Origin: Bacteroides bouchesdurhonensis
GTDB taxonomy: Bacteria; Bacteroidota; Bacteroidia; Bacteroidales; Bacteroidaceae
Assembly: GCF_900155865.1 (NCBI RefSeq)
Contig: NZ_LT707006.1
Span: forward strand, 951,626-1,015,625
DNA: 64,000 bases
Direction: 5' to 3'
The notes under the pieces are model-generated. The model was given only the letters and a program-made list of their open reading frames with translations, searched no databases and was not told where the DNA came from. Both the position numbers and the translations under genes were made by a program. Every line of letters starts with the position of its first letter. The stretch's first letter is position 1. Below are positions 1 through 7,184 of this stretch, piece by piece.

Positions 1-2
1 AG

Positions 3-500
3 GTGACCATCGAGAAAGACAAGAACTATCCGCTGACCGCTACAATGAAGCAGCAGGTGCGCGAGCTGACGCTTGTCGTCGAACCGACGGGTGATGCCGC
101 TGGACGCATCACGGAGATTGTTGCCCATCTGACGGGTGCAGCCCGAACACTCAATTTCGCTACTGATACCTACGGAGCCGCTTCGAACGTCGTGCTGCCC
201 TTCACCAAGATAACCGAAGGTGACGATGCTGGCAAGTGGAAAGCCACGGTGCGGCTACTGGGTGTGACAGGCACGGAACAACTGCTGACGGGTGAAATCC
301 GCTATGCGGACGGCAACCCGACCCCCACGATGCTGAAAAGCGACCTCACGGAAGCCCTCAAGGAGTTCAATACCAGAAAGGGCGCATCGCTGACCCTCGG
401 CGGAACGCTGGTTGAGACTCCCGAAGGCATGGAAGTGGACGGAGCCGAAATCAACGGCTGGGAAGAAGTGAAAGGTGATGATGTAAATGCCGATTTGTAA
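3..500 (+). CDS. FimB/Mfa2-like fimbrial subunit, C-terminal fragment
   Basis: The reading frame runs in from the left edge, so the true start is outside the window; the GTG at 3 is only the first possible start codon. About 165 residues are visible, rich in Thr and Val in the alternating pattern of beta-sandwich fimbrial proteins. They end in a short tail (NADL) almost the same as that of the next gene (GADL). The sequence resembles the C-terminal half of FimB/Mfa2-type anchor or accessory subunits of Bacteroidales type V pili. The next fimbrillin-like gene starts about 20 bases downstream, which suggests one transcript. The family call rests on general resemblance and context. Confidence 0.55.
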   Translation: MTIEKDKNYPLTATMKQQVRELTLVVEPTGDAAGRITEIVAHLTGAARTLNFATDTYGAASNVVLPFTKITEGDDAGKWKATVRLLGVTGTEQLLTGEIRYADGNPTPTMLKSDLTEALKEFNTRKGASLTLGGTLVETPEGMEVDGAEINGWEEVKGDDVNADL

Positions 501-520
501 CTAATATAATGACAGATATA

Positions 521-1408
521 ATGAAGACAAGATTTTTTGCACTTGCGACGCTCGTCCTCGCACTGGCAGCCTGCAACAACGACAACGAGAACCTGAACGG
601 TGACCCAGTGGCCGCCCAGTTTACCGCCGACATCGCCCTCGCCACCCGCGCCAGCGGAACCACCTGGGATAACGGCGACCGTATCGGCATCACCGACATC
701 GGCAACGACACCCAGTACGGCAACGTGCCTTTCATCCTGAAAAATGGGAAATTTGAGGCAGAAAAAAAGGTCATCTATATCGAAGATACAAAGACCCATA
801 CTTTCCGCGCCTACTATCCGTACAACGCGGCGGGAGGTATCCTCGCAGCCACGACCGATGCCACGGCGCAGCAGAACCAGTCTGCCATTGACTTCCTCTT
901 TGCCACAGGAGCCACGGGAGACAAAAAAAGCCCGGTAGTGAGCTTCACCGACAAAACCGGCAAAGGCGGTGAAGACAACTCCTTCCACCACCGCATGAGC
1001 CGGATAACCCTTACCTTCGAGGCGGGCGACGGCGTGGATTTCAGCGTGGTCAAGCCTGAACGTTACACGCTGGACGGATTGTTACTCACCGGTACGTTCA
1101 ACACGGCCGACGGTATTGCCACCGCAGACAACGGAGTACAGACCGGAGAACTGGCCATGAATCTGGCAGACGGCAATCTCACGTCATCGATCATCCTCTT
1201 CCCGCAGACAGTTGCATCCCTGCCGTTGGTTGTGAATTACAAAGGTCAGGAATATCATGCCACACTCACCATGCCCGAAGGCGCACTGCTGGCGGGCAAC
1301 AACTATACCTATACCGTCAAGGTACGCAACAAAGTCCTTGAAGTCAGCGAAGCCACCATTGCAAAGTGGAACGATATAGACGGTGGAGATGTGGGTGCTG
1401 ACCTGTAG
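521..1408 (+). CDS. Fimbrillin-family lipoprotein
   Basis: From ATG 521 the protein is 295 aa, starting MKTRFFALATLVLALAACN. The lipobox LAAC indicates export and lipidation at about Cys18. An ATG at 509 is in frame but would put four extra residues before the lysine/arginine start of the signal, so 521 is preferred. The rest is a Thr/Ala/Gly-rich two-sandwich fimbrillin-like domain containing FHHRMSRITLTF, the 'histidine-arginine' strand that recurs in fimbrillin-like proteins of Bacteroides. Type V pilins are exported as lipoproteins and assembled after proteolytic trimming. It lies between other fimbrial genes on the same strand. Whether it is a stalk or tip subunit cannot be told. Confidence 0.75.
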   Translation: MKTRFFALATLVLALAACNNDNENLNGDPVAAQFTADIALATRASGTTWDNGDRIGITDIGNDTQYGNVPFILKNGKFEAEKKVIYIEDTKTHTFRAYYPYNAAGGILAATTDATAQQNQSAIDFLFATGATGDKKSPVVSFTDKTGKGGEDNSFHHRMSRITLTFEAGDGVDFSVVKPERYTLDGLLLTGTFNTADGIATADNGVQTGELAMNLADGNLTSSIILFPQTVASLPLVVNYKGQEYHATLTMPEGALLAGNNYTYTVKVRNKVLEVSEATIAKWNDIDGGDVGADL

Positions 1409-1442
1409 GATTTTAATAATTAATCGATTAGAATAAAGAATT

Positions 1443-3236
1443 ATGAGACATAGATTATTTATCCCCGCAGCCACCGCACTGCTGTTCGCCCTCGCCGCCT
1501 GCACGCAGGACGAACTTGCTGACGATAACCGTCTGCCCGAAGGTGAATACCCCGTCGTCATCCGTGCCACCGGACTGTCCGTAGAAGCAACGCCGCTGGC
1601 AGCCCCTTCCACTCGTGCCGCTGTGGACGGCGATTGGCAGGGCGTCACTTCCGTGGCACTCAAGATGGGCGATGCGGTAAAGGAATACACCGTAACGGCT
1701 TCTACCGATTTCAAGAGTGCCACGCTTTCACGCGAGAACGATCCGTACTACTGGACCAGCCGCGACCCGATTACCGTATCGGCATGGTGGCCCTTCAACA
1801 ATGCCGACATCACACAGATGCCTGCCGTGAAGGTGGCCGAAGACCAAAGCAAACTGGCTGACTTCCAAAACAGCGACTTCATCTCTGCTGAGAACCGGAA
1901 GGTGGAATTTAACAACCCGACTCTTGAATTTACCCACCGCACGGCACGCGTGACAATCGAACTGAAGCCCGGCACGGGATTCACGAGCGTCGCCGGTGCC
2001 ACGGTGAGCCTCGTGAGCCTGTCCGCCGATAACGGCAACCCGACCGCCATCAAGACCTACAACGCAAGCGGCAACACCTACGAGGCACTGACTGCCCCGC
2101 AGACCGTTGCGGCAGGCAAGCAGTTCGTCAAGGTGGAACTCGGCGGCGGCACCTTCTACTTCCGCCCGCAGAACGACGTCGTATTAGAAGCGGGCAACCG
2201 CTATTCTTACACCGTCAAGGTGAACGCCACTGGCTTGACATTAGAGGGTTGCACCATCGGTGATTGGGCTGACGGCGGCGGCGAGAGTGGTGCAGCCGAG
2301 TTGGGCTACATCTACGATAGCAACACCAAGACCTACACGGTCTATAACGCCGACGGCCTACTGGCATGGAACGAAGCCGCACAAAAAGACAGATCGATAA
2401 ATTGCACCCTCACCGCCGACATCGACCTCACGGGCAAAGACTGGTCACCGATAGGCACAAACTTTTATAACTCATACACCGGCACCTTCGACGGCGGTGG
2501 CCATACCATCATGGGGCTGACCGTTACGACAAATGACCAATATGTGGGTCTGTTCGGCAGGCTCGGTAGAGCTGGCACGGTGAAGAACGTGGTGATGGAT
2601 GGCATACAGATAACATGCAATCACAGGTTGGGCTATGCCGGCGGCGTGGCAGGATTTAGCTGGGGAGGCACCATTGAAAACTGCTCGGTGTCGGGCAGCG
2701 TCAGCGGCACGATATGCGCCGGCGGTGTGGTGGGTATTCAATGGGAGGCTTCCATCACCGGATGCAGCTCCTCCGCCACAGTGAAGGGAATGGTCCAGGT
2801 CGGCGGCGTGGCAGGTGAGACGAATTCGGGTGCCACCATGGCCGCTTGCTATGCCACAGGCAACGTGACCATAGAAATAGACCCCATAAATAATATCCTT
2901 GGCGGCGGTCTGGTGGGATTCAACGCAGGAAGCAGCGTCCTTGCCTGCTATGCCACGGGCAACGTAACCAGTACGGGTAGTGGCACTGGCAATGTATCTA
3001 TCGGCGGCTTTTTGGGAGGAAACTACACCACCGTGACCGCCTGCTATTGGAAGAACAATCATGAACAAGGTATCGGCTACAATAAGGAAGGCATCGCCCC
3101 CGAAGCCACGAAGGTGGACGGCACTGGCGTTACCTGGCAGGACGCCGTTGATGCCATGAACACCGCCTTGCAGAACGCAGGCTCAGAGTGGCGTTACGAA
3201 CTTAAAGGAGCATTGCCTACCTTGAGGAAGCAGTAA
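1443..3236 (+). CDS. Fimbrillin-like lipoprotein with C-terminal GLUG repeats
   Basis: The 597-aa product begins MRHRLFIPAATALLFALAAC, a lipoprotein signal with lipobox LAAC. Residues up to about 285 form a fimbrillin-like region, including the strand FTHRTARVTIEL. From about residue 330 onward there are tandem GLUG-type units of about 25-40 residues, with GGVAG/GGVVG cores and CxxxGxVxG-like turns. GLUG repeats are usually found in secreted adhesins and beta-helical surface proteins. The architecture therefore suggests a pilus-associated tip adhesin, which is inference. The tail is nearly identical to that of the next gene, indicating duplication. A 34-bp gap separates it from the preceding fimbrillin gene. 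Confidence 0.75.
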   Translation: MRHRLFIPAATALLFALAACTQDELADDNRLPEGEYPVVIRATGLSVEATPLAAPSTRAAVDGDWQGVTSVALKMGDAVKEYTVTASTDFKSATLSRENDPYYWTSRDPITVSAWWPFNNADITQMPAVKVAEDQSKLADFQNSDFISAENRKVEFNNPTLEFTHRTARVTIELKPGTGFTSVAGATVSLVSLSADNGNPTAIKTYNASGNTYEALTAPQTVAAGKQFVKVELGGGTFYFRPQNDVVLEAGNRYSYTVKVNATGLTLEGCTIGDWADGGGESGAAELGYIYDSNTKTYTVYNADGLLAWNEAAQKDRSINCTLTADIDLTGKDWSPIGTNFYNSYTGTFDGGGHTIMGLTVTTNDQYVGLFGRLGRAGTVKNVVMDGIQITCNHRLGYAGGVAGFSWGGTIENCSVSGSVSGTICAGGVVGIQWEASITGCSSSATVKGMVQVGGVAGETNSGATMAACYATGNVTIEIDPINNILGGGLVGFNAGSSVLACYATGNVTSTGSGTGNVSIGGFLGGNYTTVTACYWKNNHEQGIGYNKEGIAPEATKVDGTGVTWQDAVDAMNTALQNAGSEWRYELKGALPTLRKQ

Positions 3237-3280
3237 ACCGTCGGGGGGAAAAGTTACGCCCGCAACGGAAAGAACCAGAG
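2431..3280 (+). repeat. Long direct repeat, copy 1 (GLUG half plus 3' flank)
   Basis: The DNA coding the GLUG half of the gene at 1443, its stop codon and about 45 bases after it recur with few changes at 4195-5022. Non-coding flank is included (CCGTCGGG...GCAACGGAAAGAACC), so the duplicated unit extended past the gene end. Confidence 0.8.
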
Positions 3281-3299
3281 TAATAAAATAACAGATATT

Positions 3300-4979
3300 A
3301 TGAGGATAAGATTTTTTGCACTTGCAGCGCTCGCCCTCTTATTGGGCGCCTGCACGCAGGACGAAGCGGGCTTCCTACCAGAAGGGGCGGAAGGCACCCC
3401 CATCGTCTTCACCGCCACGGGGCTGAATCCCGCCGCGACAGCCATCGCCGGCACCCGTGCCCCTGTGGATGGCAATTGGGAGGGTGTGCAGAGCGTGGCA
3501 GTCCTGATGGACGGCATGGTGAAGACGTACGACGTGACGCCCACCACCGCCGACCCCACCAGCGCCACGCTGACCTCCACCGACCCGTACTACTGGACCA
3601 ACCACAAAGACATCACCGTCACAGCCTGGTGGCCCTACACCGCTGGCGAGACAACCCCACCTGCGGTAAAGGTAAAAGCCAACCAAAGTACCCAGAAAGA
3701 CTTTGAGGGCAGCGACCTCATCGTAGCCGACGGACAGACGGTGACCTACGGTAGCCCCACGCTTCGCTTCACCCACCGCACGGCGCGGGTGACCATCGTT
3801 CTGACGGACTACACCGAGGGGCTGGCATCCGTGCGACTGACGGGCCTCTCCACCGAAGGCGGCAACCCAGCCGAAATCACCCCGTATGACAAGGGCAGCA
3901 ACACCTACACCGCCCTCGTAGCCCCGCAAAGTGTGGCAGCTGGCACGACCTTCATTACCAGCACCTTCACTAACGGCAAGACCTTCGTTTATAAGATGAA
4001 GAATGCTGCCGACTGGCAGGCGGGCGGTGAATATACCTACACCGTCTCCCTCGCTGCGGCAAAAGACCTGGGCTATACCATAGAGAGCGACGGCAGCTAC
4101 ACCGTGACCTCCGCCGATGGCCTGATGAATGTAGCCGAATTAGTGAACGGAGGTAAGACCGACATTAACATTACCCTCGACAAAAACATTGATCTGACGG
4201 GCAAAGGCTGGACGCCGATAGGCACAAGCTTCGATAACTCATACAAAGGCACTTTCGACGGCGGCGGCCATACCATCACGGGGTTGACCGTTACGACAAA
4301 TGACCAATTTGTGGGTCTGTTCGGCTATCTCAATAGAGCTGGTATGGTGAAGAACGTGGTGATGGAAGGCATACAGATAACAAGCAATCACATGTTTGGC
4401 TGTACTGGCGGCGTGGTAGGATATAGCTGGGGCACCATTGAAAACTGCTCGGTGTCGGGTAGCGTCAGCGGCACAGATTGTGTCGGCGGTGTGGTGGGTT
4501 CACAAAAGGCCGGTTCCATCATCGGATGCAGCTCCTCTGCCACTGTGAAGGGAAAGCACTATGTCGGCGGTGTGGCAGGAGAAAAATGGGGCACCATGAC
4601 AGCTTGCTATGCCACAGGCAACGTGACCTTAGAAATAGCTTCCCAAAAGAATAACTTTGGCGGCGGTGTAGTGGGATTAAACGGAGGAAGCCGCGTCCTT
4701 GCCTGCTATGCCACGGGCTACGTAACCAGTACGGGTAGCAGCACCGGCAATGTGCATATCGGCGGCTTGTTTGGAGATAGCTACACCACCGTGACCGCCT
4801 GCTATTGGAAGAACAATCAGGAACGAGGCTATAAGACCGCCCCCGAATCCACGAAGGTGGACGGCACTTACGTTACCTGGCAGAAAGCCGTCGATGCCAT
4901 GAACACCGCCTTGCAGAACGCAGGCTCAGAGTGGCGTTACGAACTTAATGGAGCATTGCCTACCTTGAGGAAGCAGTAA
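3300..4979 (+). CDS. Fimbrillin-like lipoprotein with GLUG repeats, paralogue
   Basis: The 559-aa product starts MRIRFFALAALALLLGAC, a lipoprotein signal with lipobox LGAC. It has the same layout as the gene at 1443: an N-terminal fimbrillin-like region with FTHRTARVTIVL near residue 155, then GLUG units from about residue 290. The N-terminal halves of the two paralogues have diverged, while the GLUG halves and the last 30 residues are almost the same. That pattern points to recent duplication or gene conversion of the repeat half. A role as surface adhesin or pilus tip is inferred from the repeats and neighbours. Confidence 0.75.
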   Translation: MRIRFFALAALALLLGACTQDEAGFLPEGAEGTPIVFTATGLNPAATAIAGTRAPVDGNWEGVQSVAVLMDGMVKTYDVTPTTADPTSATLTSTDPYYWTNHKDITVTAWWPYTAGETTPPAVKVKANQSTQKDFEGSDLIVADGQTVTYGSPTLRFTHRTARVTIVLTDYTEGLASVRLTGLSTEGGNPAEITPYDKGSNTYTALVAPQSVAAGTTFITSTFTNGKTFVYKMKNAADWQAGGEYTYTVSLAAAKDLGYTIESDGSYTVTSADGLMNVAELVNGGKTDINITLDKNIDLTGKGWTPIGTSFDNSYKGTFDGGGHTITGLTVTTNDQFVGLFGYLNRAGMVKNVVMEGIQITSNHMFGCTGGVVGYSWGTIENCSVSGSVSGTDCVGGVVGSQKAGSIIGCSSSATVKGKHYVGGVAGEKWGTMTACYATGNVTLEIASQKNNFGGGVVGLNGGSRVLACYATGYVTSTGSSTGNVHIGGLFGDSYTTVTACYWKNNQERGYKTAPESTKVDGTYVTWQKAVDAMNTALQNAGSEWRYELNGALPTLRKQ

Positions 4980-5022
4980 ACCGTCGGGCGGAAAAAGTTC
5001 CGCCCGCAACGGAAAGAACCGA
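4195..5022 (+). repeat. Long direct repeat, copy 2
   Basis: This is the second copy of the repeat described at 2431-3280, covering the GLUG half of the gene at 3300 and its 3' flank. Differences are scattered single substitutions and small in-frame length changes, as expected under selection for the reading frame. Confidence 0.8.
4985..5006 (+). terminator. Hairpin after the fimbrillin block
   Basis: A perfect 9-bp inverted repeat (CGGGCGGAA / TTCCGCCCG) with a 4-nt loop lies five bases after the stop at 4979. No U-run follows, so it may be a processing or partial termination signal rather than a classic intrinsic terminator. The corresponding place after the gene at 1443 has a degraded version. 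Confidence 0.45.
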
Positions 5023-5053
5023 AGTATAACCCCAATAAAGAAAGGAGGACGTG

Positions 5054-5197
5054 ATGGAACACACGGAGAATCCACCATATTGGTTTTGGCATCAAGGCAT
5101 TGTCAATAATAATATAGTCTCCAGTGTAAATATGGAAGCTGTAAGCCGGACATTGTCAAGATTGGTGCTCATTAAAGACAACAAATCAAGTATTTAA
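5054..5197 (+). CDS. Small 47-aa protein of unknown function
   Basis: This short frame is preceded by AAAGGAGG at 5041-5048, an unusually strong Shine-Dalgarno sequence for Bacteroides, six bases before the ATG. The product begins MEHTENPPYWFWHQG and has an aromatic cluster (YWFW) near the N-terminus. It lacks a signal peptide or transmembrane segment and ends with basic and polar residues. The stop at 5195-5197 is ten bases before the first DUF2589 gene, so the two are probably co-transcribed. I recognise no family. The close linkage suggests a partner or leader for the DUF2589 proteins. Confidence 0.55.
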   Translation: MEHTENPPYWFWHQGIVNNNIVSSVNMEAVSRTLSRLVLIKDNKSSI

Positions 5198-5206
5198 ATT
5201 AAAAAC

Positions 5207-5704
5207 ATGGGACTTTTTCACAGAGGCAAGAAAAATAATGACGATGAGCCGGACAGTGTTCAAACCAATTCATTCTCTGATATTATGAATGGTTTGCAGT
5301 ACGCCGTAAACTGTGCACAAGATACATTACAGAATCATCAGATACAAAATCTGACCAGACTTTTTGAAGGAACAAATGCAAATAACGCAAATACGTTCCA
5401 ATCAAAAAAAATCATGGTTGGAGACAAGACTATTGATATTCCACTTATAGCCTTGATATCCCATCATTATCTTGCAATGGATAATGTGCAGATAAAGTTC
5501 AAGGCGAAGGTCGGAAGCGTGGAATCACAGATTCCGGAAAACAACTTGCTGTTATCCAGTCCGCACAGAGCCAATCTCCAGATGCAGATGAGCAACATAA
5601 AACCAGATACAGATGATGTCATGGAGGTTTGCGTCAATTTTAAAGTTCAGGAGACTCCGGAGAGTATTTCCCGAATTATTGACGATTTTGTAAAAAACAT
5701 CTAA
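5207..5704 (+). CDS. DUF2589-like protein, short form
   Basis: The 165-aa product has a polar, charged N-terminus, a helical stretch (FSDIMNGLQYAVNCAQ, about residues 24-39) and then an all-beta half built around DIPLIALISHHYLAMDNVQIKFKAKV. This matches the DUF2589 layout: a helix at the place of the usual 'PLIAAAEAQ' segment, then a strand pair with the (V/I)PL-A--P---(I/M)D-V-(I/V)-F pattern. The function of the family is unknown. There is no signal peptide, so it is probably cytoplasmic. It sits between a 47-aa gene and a second DUF2589 gene 21 bases downstream. Confidence 0.6.
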   Translation: MGLFHRGKKNNDDEPDSVQTNSFSDIMNGLQYAVNCAQDTLQNHQIQNLTRLFEGTNANNANTFQSKKIMVGDKTIDIPLIALISHHYLAMDNVQIKFKAKVGSVESQIPENNLLLSSPHRANLQMQMSNIKPDTDDVMEVCVNFKVQETPESISRIIDDFVKNI

Positions 5705-5725
5705 CAATTTTAAAATTCAAATGTT

Positions 5726-6427
5726 ATGGCAGAAGAAATATTAAACCAAGGGCAACAAGAAAATGCGGAAAACTTGAATGAAAATGTAAGCGGACAGGCG
5801 AAAGAAATTATCTCCGCTGCATTGGAAGAGACTCAAAACAGAGAAACTTCTCCAGTTCTTAAAGCAGATTCAAACGTGACTGACAAATTCAAGGGTCTTC
5901 CCATGCGCGAACTTATTGCTGCTCCACTGATTGCAGCAGCCGAAGCCCAACAGGAGCTGGCAGCAACGGCATGGAATTTCTACCAGCAAATTGCATTTGA
6001 TGGTAAAAGCGGCAATAAAGCGCGTATATTGGAATTCGATGTCGAAAGACCGATACAGCAGAATGAAAAAATGACAACAATAAAACAAACGGTAAAGGCT
6101 CCGTTTATAGGATTGGTGCCTATTCCTGCCCTGCTTATAGATCGCGTGGATGTCGATTTCCAGATGGAGGTTACCGATACGTCAAACGTAAAAAGCACTA
6201 CCAACGCAGAAGTAGAGGCAAAAGCCTCTGCAAAACGTTGGTTTATAAATGCGGAAATCAGCGGCAAAGTCACGACCGCCCGCGAGAACACCCGCATGAC
6301 CAACCAAACGGCAAAATACCAGATACATGTTTCGGCCAGCCAGCAACCACAGACCGAAGGTCTGTCAAAACAGATGGATATAATGGCTTCCTGTATCGAG
6401 CCTATAAATACAGAAAGCAGTAAATAG
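5726..6427 (+). CDS. DUF2589 domain protein
   Basis: The 233-aa product contains MRELIAAPLIAAAEAQQELA at about residues 59-78 and PFIGLVPIPALLIDRVDVDF at about 126-145. These are the two hallmark segments of DUF2589: the N-terminal amphipathic helix and the V-PIP-L-ID-V-VDF strand pair. The first 55 residues are acidic and Gln/Asn-rich and probably disordered. No catalytic motif or export signal is visible. It is a paralogue of the gene just upstream, and the pair could form a hetero-oligomer. The gene ends 73 bases before the CdtB-like nuclease. Confidence 0.75.
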   Translation: MAEEILNQGQQENAENLNENVSGQAKEIISAALEETQNRETSPVLKADSNVTDKFKGLPMRELIAAPLIAAAEAQQELAATAWNFYQQIAFDGKSGNKARILEFDVERPIQQNEKMTTIKQTVKAPFIGLVPIPALLIDRVDVDFQMEVTDTSNVKSTTNAEVEAKASAKRWFINAEISGKVTTARENTRMTNQTAKYQIHVSASQQPQTEGLSKQMDIMASCIEPINTESSK

Positions 6428-6480
6428 AGTATAAACATATAGAACGGAATGGATAAAGTCCCGTTCAAATTTGATAATAA

Positions 6481-6500
6481 TTATTATGAAAACATAATAA
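6481..6500 (+). promoter_or_regulatory. 8-bp inverted repeat abutting the nuclease start
   Basis: TTATTATG and CATAATAA form a perfect inverted repeat with a 4-nt AAAA loop, and the right arm ends immediately before the ATG at 6501. It could be an operator or a hairpin masking the ribosome-binding region. It is very AT-rich, so chance is possible. A weaker GAACGG/CCGTTC hairpin lies at 6442-6466. Confidence 0.3.
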
Positions 6501-7154
6501 ATGTATCAAACATCTAAAAATAGCCATATGAGAATTTGTACATGGAATTCCCAAGGAAATCCTCTTAATGATGCTATTAAATTAAATATATTGAATCATC
6601 TGTTAACAATAGAACAATGTAATGTCGTTATGATACAAGAATGTGGTAAATTCATACTGCCTGCACATTTTAGTGGTATCTACCACTATGTTGTGGTAGA
6701 ACAAGCAGGTGCTTATAATTATAGAGGTAATACTTGTATCATTGCGGATTTGAATTTTGTAGCATCAATACATTATCTGATATCAGGAACAGGCCGATCC
6801 GCAATTTGTTTAAATTATAATGGATATAACATTTATACCCTTCATTGCGAATCTGGGTCTGGTGCTGTAGGAGATATAAGAGATTTAGTACATCATGCAG
6901 TATCTCCTTTCATCATTGGCGGAGATATGAATTCAACGCCAAGCGAATTATCAGAAAATTTAAGAATAATGACCACAGGTGTCAGGAGTAGGCCGGGAAA
7001 TAGTGCTCATTTTGCTTGTTGTGGTATGCCAACACATATTTCAGGTCGAGAATTAGATTATTTCCTTATCGATAGCAGATTACAGCTAAGAACATGTGTA
7101 CGAAGATATCATATGAAGGGTGGGGATCACTATCCTGTGATATTGGAAATTTAG
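6501..7154 (+). CDS. EEP-fold nuclease, CdtB-like
   Basis: The product belongs to the endonuclease/exonuclease/phosphatase superfamily. Visible motifs in order are TWNSQG (strand with the metal-binding Asn), IQECG (catalytic Glu), LHCESGSG, GGDMNSTPSEL (Asp/Asn of the active site), ELDYFLI and the terminal GGDHYPV (Asp-His). The WN-QG, QE-G, GD-N--PS-L and DHYPV spellings resemble cytolethal distending toxin subunit B more than sphingomyelinase or ExoIII. Length (217 aa, or 208 aa from the second ATG at 6528) is a little short of CdtB. There is no signal peptide and no CdtA/CdtC partner. It may act inside the cell or be delivered by an unseen route. Substrate (DNA or phospholipid) cannot be decided from sequence. 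Confidence 0.75.
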   Translation: MYQTSKNSHMRICTWNSQGNPLNDAIKLNILNHLLTIEQCNVVMIQECGKFILPAHFSGIYHYVVVEQAGAYNYRGNTCIIADLNFVASIHYLISGTGRSAICLNYNGYNIYTLHCESGSGAVGDIRDLVHHAVSPFIIGGDMNSTPSELSENLRIMTTGVRSRPGNSAHFACCGMPTHISGRELDYFLIDSRLQLRTCVRRYHMKGGDHYPVILEI

Positions 7155-7184
7155 TTAACCAATTATATTTTTCATCAACAAACA

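Noticed and set aside
302..991. Long minus-strand open frames across the fimbrillin genes
   Set aside because: They are shadows of GC-rich coding sequence, with no start context and no protein-family features; the plus-strand lipoproteins explain the region.
6671..6710. TAGTGGTA/TACCACTA palindrome inside the nuclease gene
   Set aside because: It lies within codons of a conserved fold and can be explained by the coding sequence; no second element supports regulation.
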